A DNA stretch of 64,000 nt. It comes from Candidatus Barnesiella excrementigallinarum. GTDB taxonomy: Bacteria > Bacteroidota > Bacteroidia > Bacteroidales > Barnesiellaceae. Of this stretch, positions 1-7,454 are shown one piece after another; within the stretch, counting starts at the first letter, position 1, and each line of letters starts with the position of its first letter. The stretch spans positions 1 to 64,000 of the forward strand of contig DXFL01000007.1 in NCBI GenBank assembly GCA_019114445.1, read 5' to 3'. The notes beneath the pieces are model-generated. The model saw only the letters and a list, made by a program, of their open reading frames with translations, made no database searches and was not told the origin of the DNA. Position numbers and translations under genes: made by a program.

Positions 1-148
1 CAAGACATATATCCGACAAGTTCAGTACAAAATTAATAGAAGACCCAGAGAAAAACTTCGGTTTGATTGTCCCGTAAGAGTATTTTTTGCTTCTTTGCAT
101 TTATAGTTGCATTGGTGACTTTAATCCACGGATTCTAATTATATATTG

Positions 149-156
149 TATATTTG
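149..156 (+). promoter_or_regulatory. -7 box upstream of ferritin gene
   Basis: TATATTTG matches the Bacteroidetes -7 consensus TAnnTTTG and lies 29 bases before the ferritin start. No convincing TTTG/TTG -33 box is seen at the expected distance, so this is only a candidate. Nothing else recognisable lies in bases 1-148. Confidence 0.4.
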
Positions 157-184
157 TGAAATAAAAACATAAAAACATAGAATT

Positions 185-709
185 ATGCTCAGTAAGAAAA
201 TGGAAGAGGCTCTCAATGCCCAAATCAATGCCGAGTTTTGGTCGGCCTATTTGTATCTGTCGATGTCGAACCATTTTGCGGCAGCCGGTAATCCGGGTTT
301 TGCCAATTGGTTCTCGGTACAGTTTCAAGAGGAACAGGCTCATGCCACTATCTTTACGAAATACGTGCTTTCTTGTGGTGGAAAAGTGACTTTGGCTCCG
401 ATAGCTGCTGTAAAAACAGAATGGGCTTCGCCCCTCGAAGCCTTTGAGGATACGCTGGTTCACGAGAAAAAGGTGACTGCCATGATTCATGACCTGTGTG
501 TATTGGCCGATGAGGAGAAAGATTTCGGTACCGCCAATATGCTGAAATGGTTTGTCGATGAACAAATCGAGGAGGAGGCCAGTGCACAAGAGTTGATCGA
601 TAGCCTCAGAATGATTAAAGATAACGGTTTTGGCCTTTATATGCTCGACAAGGAGTTGAAAGCTCGCACCTATGTAGAGCCTGCGCCGTTAGCCAAATTG
701 GCCGAATAA
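185..709 (+). CDS. ftnA: Ferritin (non-haem iron storage protein)
   Basis: This 174-residue protein fits a bacterial FtnA-type ferritin (usually about 165-175 residues), which oxidises Fe2+ and stores it as a mineral core inside a 24-subunit cytoplasmic shell. The four-helix ferritin fold is visible, with 'NAEFWSAYLYLSM' in helix A (first ferroxidase Glu) and 'FQEEQAHATIF' in helix B (the ExxH ferroxidase pair), followed by 'DEQIEEEASAQELID' in the C-terminal helices. There is no signal peptide. The ATG at 185 follows an AT-rich leader with a -7-like box at 149. The gene stands alone, ends in a strong terminator and is convergent with the TetR gene. Iron or redox regulation is likely from the family but no operator is recognised. 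Confidence 0.95.
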   Translation: MLSKKMEEALNAQINAEFWSAYLYLSMSNHFAAAGNPGFANWFSVQFQEEQAHATIFTKYVLSCGGKVTLAPIAAVKTEWASPLEAFEDTLVHEKKVTAMIHDLCVLADEEKDFGTANMLKWFVDEQIEEEASAQELIDSLRMIKDNGFGLYMLDKELKARTYVEPAPLAKLAE

Positions 710-739
710 TAATATTTTAACTTTGTATAATGATAGGCA

Positions 740-780
740 CAGGGCAACTCTCGGCGTGGGAGGTTGCCCTGTTTCTGTTT
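740..780 (+). terminator. Rho-independent terminator after ferritin
   Basis: A perfect 9-bp stem CAGGGCAAC/GTTGCCCTG (740-748 with 763-771) is followed by a T-rich tract. It lies 30 bases after the ferritin stop, between two convergent genes. Confidence 0.85.
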
Positions 781-807
781 TTAGTTATAATGCGTACGGC
801 CTTTTAC

Positions 808-1455
808 TCAGGAGTGTAAAAGGTGGGTGACTTGCGCGACGATGTGTCGCTTCCACGATTGCAGAAATTGGGAATATTCCTCGGGGTTTTCGTGGAAAAA
901 GAGTTTTTCGGAAAGTTTGCGGCTAAGGAACGGGAAGACTAGTTGGCTGTAAAAGGTCATAAAGACAAATTGCAGCGGTACTTTTTTGAGGTGGTTGTCG
1001 TCGATTTCCTTTTGGAGGAGTTCGCCTATGTGGTGCAGGTATTGGTCGTAATCCAAAGCACAGAAGGTGCCGATGAGGTGGTTTACATCGCGATAGATTT
1101 CGCCGACAATGAATTTGGGCAACATGGGATTGGCCGAGAAGATGCCGAAATAAACATCGATAATCTCTTCCAACTTTTTTTCGAAAGGCTCCTGCTTGGA
1201 AAAGATGGCGTCGATATGGGGTAGAAAATTGCTTACAATCGAGGAAAATACCGCTTGGAACATCTTGTCTTTTGTCCTGAAATAGTAATGCAGGGTGGGG
1301 CGGTTTATCCCTACCACGGCGGCGATGTCGCTCATCGAGGTTTGTTCGAACCCCTTTTCGATAAATTCTTGCTTGGCGGCTTCGATGATACGAGCTTCTA
1401 TATTTTCGCTTGTCCCATTTTTGGGAGTCGGGCGGTTTGTAGTCTGGGAATACAT
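808..1455 (-). CDS. TetR/AcrR family transcriptional regulator
   Basis: This 215-residue protein has an N-terminal TetR helix-turn-helix at about residues 20-65; 'MSDIAAVVGINRPTLHYYF' is the DNA-recognition segment. The rest is an all-helical ligand-binding domain with no recognisable ligand signature. It starts only 14 bases downstream of the stop of the large activator/dehydratase gene on the same strand, so the two are almost certainly co-transcribed. A perfect palindrome in the leader of that operon (5706-5725) is a natural candidate for its operator, giving feedback repression. By analogy with other TetR proteins beside CoA-linked metabolism the effector could be an acyl-CoA, but nothing in the sequence proves this. 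Confidence 0.9.
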   Translation of the reverse strand: MYSQTTNRPTPKNGTSENIEARIIEAAKQEFIEKGFEQTSMSDIAAVVGINRPTLHYYFRTKDKMFQAVFSSIVSNFLPHIDAIFSKQEPFEKKLEEIIDVYFGIFSANPMLPKFIVGEIYRDVNHLIGTFCALDYDQYLHHIGELLQKEIDDNHLKKVPLQFVFMTFYSQLVFPFLSRKLSEKLFFHENPEEYSQFLQSWKRHIVAQVTHLLHS

Positions 1456-1469
1456 GGTAGTTTTTGTTA

Positions 1470-4400
1470 TTAAGCTCTTAAATGGTGCGTGAAAAGCAAT
1501 AATCGGTTGGTTATATTTACACTGCTTACTCCACTGTCAAAATCCAAAGATAGTAAATTTAATTCAGGATAGAGCATACGCAGCCGCTTTTCGATTCCTT
1601 TCGACACGATGTGGTTGGCAATGCATCCGAATGGTTGTAACGAAATGACGTTGTTGATGCCTTGTTTCGTAAACTCGATAATCTCGGCCGGAAGCAACCA
1701 CCCTTCGCCGAATTGGGCAGCTCCCGAAACGATTCCTTCCGTTCGGCCGGCTTCTTCATAGATGTCGCTGAATGGGACAAAATAGCGGAATCCCGAGGCG
1801 GTGCGATTGAATATCGCTATCCGTTTGTCGATGAGCCGGTAGAAACTTCGGGAGAGAAAATGGGGTATCTCTTTTTTGCGTAGAAACATCTTCTCCTTAT
1901 TGTCTCGGTTCACAAATCCTTGCATAAAGAAGGGCAACAGCAGAGGCGGAGCCACTTCAATGCCTTGTTCGGTAAGGGTGCGAACTATATGTTGGTGGGC
2001 AAAGGAGTTGAATTTTAAAAATATCTCGCCGACCACACCGACCCGAGGGCACTCCTTGTCGAGACAAATATCATTAAAATCTTGGGCAGCCTGTCGAGTG
2101 TATTCTACCAGTTTTGAAGGGGTGTTTTCGAGGATAGGCTGTTCGGCCAGTGACAGGTACTTGTCGCGCAGGCGGGCGGCGGCACCCGGTTCCCGTTCGC
2201 GCACGACAGAGGCATGGTAGAATTTCGAGAGGGTATCGGTATAGAGCAAAGCATTGAGGGCGACCGAGAGTATTTTGCCCCATTTCAGGCCGAAACCCTC
2301 TTGCTCGTTCACAGCCTTTCGTCCCAACCCTAAGGTCACGACCGGTATGTCTCCGAATCCCGCGTCGAGCATGGCTCGTTTGATGAGGGCCAAATAATTG
2401 GTGGCGCGGCATTGTCCGCCGGTTTGAGTAATGGCTACGGCGGTGTGGTCGAGGTCGTAGCGTCCCGATTGCAGAGCCTTGATAATGTCGCCTACGATAA
2501 GTGTGGCCGGGTAGCAAACCTCGTTATTGGCATATTTTAGTCCGGTTTCGGCCGAAGATTCGTTGCTTGGCGGCAGGACTTCGATATCGTATCCCGACAG
2601 TTTGAAGAGGGGTACCAGCATGGGGGTAATGTACTCCGACATGAAGGGGACGATGATTTTTCGCCGACGGTCGTCCTTGCGGAATATCCGGGTTGTGCGG
2701 AAAGGTTCGGTACTTCCCGGACGGTTGTTTTGTCGCAGGCTCTCGACCAGCGAGCGCACCCGCAGTTTGAGGGAGCCGATGTTGTTCACATCGTCGATTT
2801 TCAGCAGGGTGAAGGGTTTGCCGTTGCGGTGCAATATGTCGCGAATCTCGTCGAGCAGGAAGGCGTCGGGGCCGCAACCGAAGGAGGTCATTTGTACAAA
2901 ATGAATGTCGTTTCCTTGATGGGCTACCCATTCGGCCGCTTTTAAGATACGGTTCATATAAGCCCATTGTTTCACAAGGTAGGTGTCGTGGGTGTCGATG
3001 CCGGTATCTTCCCGTACGATGTCGTCCGAAATGACGTTTACTCCTAAATTGGCAATCATTTCCGAGAGTTTATGTTGTATGAGCGGATCGGTGTGGTAGG
3101 GTCGTCCGGCCAGCAAAATGATAGGTTGACCTTTCTGTCGGCTTTCCCGTACGATCTCCTCGGCTTTATGGCGAATGTCGAGGACGTATTGCCGTTGGGC
3201 TTGCCAAGCCTGTTTTACCGCTTCGCGGGCTGTCTTTTGCGATACGCCTAAGGTTTTGAGATAGAGTGTGCATTGTCGGGTGAGCAATTGCGGGTCGGCA
3301 AAGGTGATGGCCGGTGAGTCGACGGGAATATCGGGCGACATGGCACTGCGTATAACGTCGGAGTATCCGGCGACGATGGGGCAGTTGTAGCTGTTCGACA
3401 TTTTGCGATCGCTTTCATGCTCGTAGATTACATAGGGGAGGAATATGCGGTCGACTTTTTTGTTGATGAGATTTTGTATGTGGCTGTGTACCAATTTGGC
3501 GGGGAAGCAAATGTTGTCGGACATAACGGTGTGGAGCGCCTTTTCGTAATTGGCGAAAGTCGACAAGTCGGAGAGTGCCACCCGAATGCCGCAGTGGGTA
3601 AAGAGCGCGTGCCAAAAGGGGTAGTTTTCGTACAGGTTCAACACCCGGGGGATTCCCACAACTGGGCTGCCCTGAGCCGGAGTTTCCCGGTCGAACAACA
3701 ACTTGTATTTGAAAGGATATAGATTTTGGCCGGGCAGTTCGCTTTCTCCCCGGTTGGTAAAAACGCGCTCACATTTGTTGCCGGAGTAGAACGTGTTTCC
3801 GTTGGGGAAGGTATAGCGGCACACGAAACAACGGTTCTCACAGCCGTTGCATTGCACTTGCCGACTGGTATAGTCGGTCGAGGCGAGTAATTGGTCGAGG
3901 GTACGGGGTGCCGATTGTTGTTCCATTGCCTGCAAGGCGCAACCGTAGGCTCCCATCAGTTCGGGGTGGTTGCTTCGAGCCGCCTGCCGACCTGTTTCCA
4001 ATTCGAAAGCCCGCACGATGGCATCGTTGTGCATGGTGCCCCCTTGTACTACGATGGTATTGCCCAATTCTTGGCTGTGTTTCAGTTTCAATACTTTGTA
4101 GAGGCAGTTTTTTACTACCGAATAGGAGAGCCCTGCGGCGATGTCGGCTACGGTAGCCCCTTCGCGCAAGACCTGTTTTATTTTCGAATTCATAAATACG
4201 GTACAGCGGGTTCCCAAGTCGCAGGGGTGTGTCGCGGTGCAGGCGGCATGGGCAAAGTCGGACACTTTGTAATTGAGGGTGCGGGCAAAGGTTTCGATGA
4301 AGGAGCCGCACCCCGATGAGCAGGCTTCGTTCAGTTCCATGCGGATAATCGCCCCTTGTTTGACAAAGATGGCTTTCATGTCTTGCCCGCCGATGTCGAG

Positions 4401-5666
4401 GATAAAACTCACATCGGGCTCCATTTGCCGGGCGGCTTTGTAATGGGCCATCGTCTCGATCATGCTCCCGTCGAGGGCAAAGGCAGCTTTGATAAGTTCC
4501 TCGCCGTAGCCAGTCGAGCACGAGCCGATTATATCCAGTTGGGTTTGCTGGGTGTCGCATTGCTTTTTCAACTCGGTAAGTCCCCGGCGTACCGCTTCGA
4601 TGGGATTCCCCAAATTGGAAGCGTAATAGGTGAAGAGAATGGCGCCGTCGGGAGCTGCAACGACGATTTTTGTAGTGGTCGATCCCGAATCGATGCCGAG
4701 TACGGCCTCTTGGTGCCCCGATACCAGCGGTCGAGTAGGCCAGTTGTATCGGCTTTTCGCCTCCCTCCATCGATCGTATTCCCGGGATGAGGCGAAGAGC
4801 GGAGGCAGAGAGGTTTTCCCCTTCGGGTTACTCTTTCGTGCGAGTGATTTTGCCAAAGAGGATAGTGTGGTGATATGTTTCTCGTCGGCACACAGGGCGC
4901 AGCCCGAGGCCGGCAGCAGATTTCCGCCGGCAGGGAGTATAAAATCGCTCTCGGCAATTTGCAGGTAGTCGGCAAAAGCTTTGCGCAGCGCCGGAATAAA
5001 GGTGAACGGGCCTCCGCAAAGCACGATGGGTGGATGGAATGTCCACCCTCGCGATAGGGTGACGATGGTTTGCACGGCGACGGCGTGGAAAATCGAAGCG
5101 GCAATGTCGGCAAGAGGTACGTTGCGGCTCACCAAATTCTGAATATCGGTCTTTGAGAAAACCCCGCAGCGGGCGGCAATGGGATGAATGTGTTCGGCTT
5201 GCAGAGCCAAGTCGTTCAGTTGTTTGATACTCAATCCCAACAGAACGGCCATTTGGTCGATGAATGCTCCTGTGCCACCGGCACAGTTCCCATTCATGCG
5301 CAGGTCGATGTTCCCTTCTTGGAAGAGAACCACTTTGGCATCTTCTCCACCAATGTCGATCAAAGCCGAAGCCGAGGGGTAGCTTTGCTGCACATATTGG
5401 GTGGCAGCTACCACTTCTTGGATAAATCCGGCGTGTAATTGTTCGGCAGTACCCATACCTACCGAACCGGTTACGGCAATGGTCGTTGCTATGTCGCCCA
5501 GTTGTTTTTGAGCTTCGTCGAAATAAGAGGCCAGTAGCTCGTTCACTTGGGCATTATGTCGTTCGTAACGTGAAAAAACAACCTCGCCATGTTTGTCGAG
5601 GATCACCATCTTGGCGGTTGTAGAGCCTACGTCTAATCCTGTTCTGTAATAGTTGGTCGCTTGCAT
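1470..5666 (-). CDS. Fused acyl-CoA dehydratase activase / DUF2229 protein
   Basis: This 1398-residue fusion carries two BadF/BadG/BcrA/BcrD ATPase domains: residues about 7-260 ('GLDVGSTTAK', 'DIGGEDAK', 'CAGGTGAFIDQ') and about 321-580 ('GIDSGSTTTK', 'DIGGQDMK'). Each keeps the phosphate motifs and a Cys pair (C128/C167 in the first; 'EACSSGCGSF' and 'GTRCTVF' in the second) like the subunit-bridging [4Fe-4S] ligands of HgdC-type activators. After about residue 630 come a Cys-rich motif 'CNGCENRCFVCRY', a DUF2229 domain and an HgdB/C-like tail. Classical activators use ATP to drive an electron into 2-hydroxyacyl-CoA dehydratases. The partner or substrate here is unknown, and no hgdA/hgdB gene is nearby. 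It is first in an operon with the TetR gene. Family assignment is secure; reaction is not. Confidence 0.85.
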   Translation of the reverse strand: MQATNYYRTGLDVGSTTAKMVILDKHGEVVFSRYERHNAQVNELLASYFDEAQKQLGDIATTIAVTGSVGMGTAEQLHAGFIQEVVAATQYVQQSYPSASALIDIGGEDAKVVLFQEGNIDLRMNGNCAGGTGAFIDQMAVLLGLSIKQLNDLALQAEHIHPIAARCGVFSKTDIQNLVSRNVPLADIAASIFHAVAVQTIVTLSRGWTFHPPIVLCGGPFTFIPALRKAFADYLQIAESDFILPAGGNLLPASGCALCADEKHITTLSSLAKSLARKSNPKGKTSLPPLFASSREYDRWREAKSRYNWPTRPLVSGHQEAVLGIDSGSTTTKIVVAAPDGAILFTYYASNLGNPIEAVRRGLTELKKQCDTQQTQLDIIGSCSTGYGEELIKAAFALDGSMIETMAHYKAARQMEPDVSFILDIGGQDMKAIFVKQGAIIRMELNEACSSGCGSFIETFARTLNYKVSDFAHAACTATHPCDLGTRCTVFMNSKIKQVLREGATVADIAAGLSYSVVKNCLYKVLKLKHSQELGNTIVVQGGTMHNDAIVRAFELETGRQAARSNHPELMGAYGCALQAMEQQSAPRTLDQLLASTDYTSRQVQCNGCENRCFVCRYTFPNGNTFYSGNKCERVFTNRGESELPGQNLYPFKYKLLFDRETPAQGSPVVGIPRVLNLYENYPFWHALFTHCGIRVALSDLSTFANYEKALHTVMSDNICFPAKLVHSHIQNLINKKVDRIFLPYVIYEHESDRKMSNSYNCPIVAGYSDVIRSAMSPDIPVDSPAITFADPQLLTRQCTLYLKTLGVSQKTAREAVKQAWQAQRQYVLDIRHKAEEIVRESRQKGQPIILLAGRPYHTDPLIQHKLSEMIANLGVNVISDDIVREDTGIDTHDTYLVKQWAYMNRILKAAEWVAHQGNDIHFVQMTSFGCGPDAFLLDEIRDILHRNGKPFTLLKIDDVNNIGSLKLRVRSLVESLRQNNRPGSTEPFRTTRIFRKDDRRRKIIVPFMSEYITPMLVPLFKLSGYDIEVLPPSNESSAETGLKYANNEVCYPATLIVGDIIKALQSGRYDLDHTAVAITQTGGQCRATNYLALIKRAMLDAGFGDIPVVTLGLGRKAVNEQEGFGLKWGKILSVALNALLYTDTLSKFYHASVVREREPGAAARLRDKYLSLAEQPILENTPSKLVEYTRQAAQDFNDICLDKECPRVGVVGEIFLKFNSFAHQHIVRTLTEQGIEVAPPLLLPFFMQGFVNRDNKEKMFLRKKEIPHFLSRSFYRLIDKRIAIFNRTASGFRYFVPFSDIYEEAGRTEGIVSGAAQFGEGWLLPAEIIEFTKQGINNVISLQPFGCIANHIVSKGIEKRLRMLYPELNLLSLDFDSGVSSVNITNRLLLFTHHLRA

Positions 5667-5705
5667 GGGGCTCTGTTTTAGAAATTTAAATTAACTGTCT
5701 TATAT

Positions 5706-5725
5706 GTTTGACAATATTGTCAAAC
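5706..5725. promoter_or_regulatory. Perfect 20-bp palindrome, probable TetR operator
   Basis: GTTTGACAAT followed by its exact reverse complement ATTGTCAAAC forms an uninterrupted 20-bp palindrome. It lies 40 bases upstream of the large activator gene and one base from a TACATTTG -7 element on the minus strand (5727-5734). A dimeric repressor bound here would cover the transcription start. The TetR protein encoded in the same operon is the obvious candidate. Confidence 0.7.
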
Positions 5726-5726
5726 G

Positions 5727-5734
5727 CAAATGTA
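5727..5734 (-). promoter_or_regulatory. -7 box of the activase-tetR operon
   Basis: On the minus strand this reads TACATTTG, matching TAnnTTTG, 61 bases upstream of the activase start codon. The -33 region is weak (no clear TTG). The adjacent palindrome supports its use. The remaining divergent intergenic region (5667-5974) also holds a plus-strand TATATTTG -7 box at 5897-5904 for the metallopeptidase gene; I see no other element in it. Confidence 0.5.
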
Positions 5735-5974
5735 AAATTTATTCTTGGGAGTTGGAACAGGCATTAAGTTTTTTTGGCTTTTAGACAGAGGATAGCATAT
5801 TATCCTTTAAGGAGGAATTTGTGTTCGAAATGGCCGATTTAACACAATTTTGTTATAATAACTTTTGCATTAACATATATAATGCGCTATTCCCTATATA
5901 TTTGCAGCGTTGAAACGGAAATAGAGAGCAAACAAGTGTAATTGAAGTTTGTTTTTTATGTAATAAAAAGAGAT

Positions 5975-6655
5975 ATGGTTTACATTCTGTTTATAGTTAT
6001 CGCATTGGTTAGTTTTGCCGTACAACGTACGTTGCAAAACAAATTTGAACAGTATTCGAAAATTCCTATTCCTTATGGCCTTACCGGACGTGATATTGCA
6101 GAACGCATGTTGCAGGAGAATGGGATAAACGATGTTACGGTTACTCAGGTCGATGGCCATTTGACCGATCATTATAACCCATCGAACCATACGGTCAATC
6201 TCAGCAAAGCGGTTTATTATGGCAACAGTGTGGCGGCTGCGGCGGTAGCAGCACACGAGTGTGGCCATGCCGTGCAGCATGCGCGAGCCTATTCGTTCCT
6301 GAAAATGCGTTCGGCGCTGGTTCCGTTTGTTAGTTTTGCGTCGAACTGGGTACAGTGGATTTTGTTGATAGGTATCCTTACCATACAAGTCTATCCGGCG
6401 ATTATGTTTTTGGGAATTATACTGTTTGCGGCTACGACATTGTTCAGTTTTATTACTTTGCCGGTCGAAATTAATGCCAGTCAGCGGGCTTTGGCTTGGT
6501 TGAACAATGCAGGAGTAACCGATGTCACTACTCACGACAAGGCTAAGGACGCTTTGAAATGGGCCGCCTATACCTATGTAGTTGCCGCGTTGGGTTCGTT
6601 GGCTACGTTGGTATACTATATTCTTATTTTTGTAGGGGGGCGAAGGAACGATTAG
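5975..6655 (+). CDS. Membrane zinc metallopeptidase, YugP-like (Zn_peptidase_2)
   Basis: This integral-membrane protease-like protein of about 226 residues has an HExxH-type zinc site in 'AAHECGHAVQHA'; the two His and the Glu are visible. Hydrophobic segments lie at the N-terminus, after the active site ('LVPFVSFASNWVQWILLIGILTI' region) and at the C-terminus ('YTYVVAALGSLATLVYYILIF'), as in the YugP/DUF family. The ATG at 5975 was chosen because it begins directly with the first membrane segment as in homologues. The in-frame TTG at 5942 would add an unlikely polar leader. The gene is monocistronic, with a -7 box TATATTTG at 5897 and a terminator at 6690. Its physiological substrate is unknown. 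Confidence 0.85.
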   Translation: MVYILFIVIALVSFAVQRTLQNKFEQYSKIPIPYGLTGRDIAERMLQENGINDVTVTQVDGHLTDHYNPSNHTVNLSKAVYYGNSVAAAAVAAHECGHAVQHARAYSFLKMRSALVPFVSFASNWVQWILLIGILTIQVYPAIMFLGIILFAATTLFSFITLPVEINASQRALAWLNNAGVTDVTTHDKAKDALKWAAYTYVVAALGSLATLVYYILIFVGGRRND

Positions 6656-6689
6656 AAGAAATAATAAAACAATATTTTATGTGAAAGGG

Positions 6690-6727
6690 AAAAGCCGTTT
6701 CTCCATGAGGGGGAGGCGGCTTTTTTT
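6690..6727 (+). terminator. Rho-independent terminator after metallopeptidase gene
   Basis: The AAAGCCG/CGGCTTT outer stem extends inward through G-T-containing pairs to CTCC/GGAG and is followed by seven T residues. Confidence 0.85.
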
Positions 6728-6758
6728 ATATAAAAAGGAGGCAAAAAAAGAAAATTGT

Positions 6759-6789
6759 TTTGTGTATAGAAATGATTTGTTTATTTTTG
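6759..6789 (+). promoter_or_regulatory. Promoter of the DUF3575/six-barrel operon
   Basis: TTTG at 6759-6762 and TATTTTTG at 6782-6789 are separated by 19 bases, a good Bacteroidetes sigma-ABfr-type promoter. The resulting leader would be about 95-100 bases before the first start codon at 6894. Confidence 0.7.
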
Positions 6790-6893
6790 CTCTGTTTTTT
6801 TGAAAATATTTAACTTTATAGAAACGTAAATAGATCATCACCGTCTCCGTTATAGGGGTCAAACAGTCGAGAGACGATTTGGAAATATGAAGT

Positions 6894-7445
6894 ATGAAAA
6901 AAGTTTTGTATAGGTGTTGCTTTATTTTAGGGGTAATAATCCTGAACATACAATTTATCAATGCTCAGCGTGTAGCTCTTAAAACTAATCTGATAGATTG
7001 GGCTACGTTATCTCCCAATATGGCTTTGGAGGTGAGGTTAAACCCAAAATTCTCTTTGGATATGAGTGCAACGGCAAATCCGTTCCTGTTTAAGGTTGCC
7101 GATATTAAAGCTACCCATTTCAGATTCCAACCAGAGTTGCGTTATTGGTTTAATCGGCCTATGGCACGGCATTTCATGGGTATAGGCTTGTTGGGCGGAT
7201 TTTACAATATGCGGTTTGGCAGCCATATTTACGAGGGCGATATTTTGGCCGCGGGTTTAACTTACGGTTATGTATTAGTTCTGAGCCGGCATTGGAATAT
7301 GGAGGCAACTGTGGGTGTGGGAGCGGGTAAGCTGAGAGCTTTCGATTATCGGGAAGGCGAGGACAAACCGGCTGCTCCTAATTTGCATAAATGGGCACCT
7401 GTTCCGGTTCGTTTGGGCCTCTCGTTTTCTTATATATTCAAATGA
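6894..7445 (+). CDS. DUF3575-like outer-membrane protein
   Basis: This 183-residue protein has a Sec signal peptide (lysine-rich start, then 'CCFILGVIILNIQFINAQ') and a body of alternating amphipathic strands ending in a C-terminal aromatic strand 'LSFSYIFK', typical of small outer-membrane beta-barrels. 'ALKTNLIDWATLSPNMALEV' is the characteristic opening of DUF3575 proteins, which in Bacteroidales often sit beside fimbrial or envelope genes. It is the first gene of a three-gene operon, 9 bases before the CarboxypepD_reg/OmpA-like gene. Its size is close to one repeat unit of the six-repeat protein encoded third, so the two may be related. Exact function is unknown. Confidence 0.75.
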   Translation: MKKVLYRCCFILGVIILNIQFINAQRVALKTNLIDWATLSPNMALEVRLNPKFSLDMSATANPFLFKVADIKATHFRFQPELRYWFNRPMARHFMGIGLLGGFYNMRFGSHIYEGDILAAGLTYGYVLVLSRHWNMEATVGVGAGKLRAFDYREGEDKPAAPNLHKWAPVPVRLGLSFSYIFK

Positions 7446-7454
7446 TTATAACGT

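Noticed and set aside
5942-5974. TTG-initiated extension of the zinc metallopeptidase
   Set aside because: The ATG at 5975 starts directly at the first membrane segment as expected for the family.
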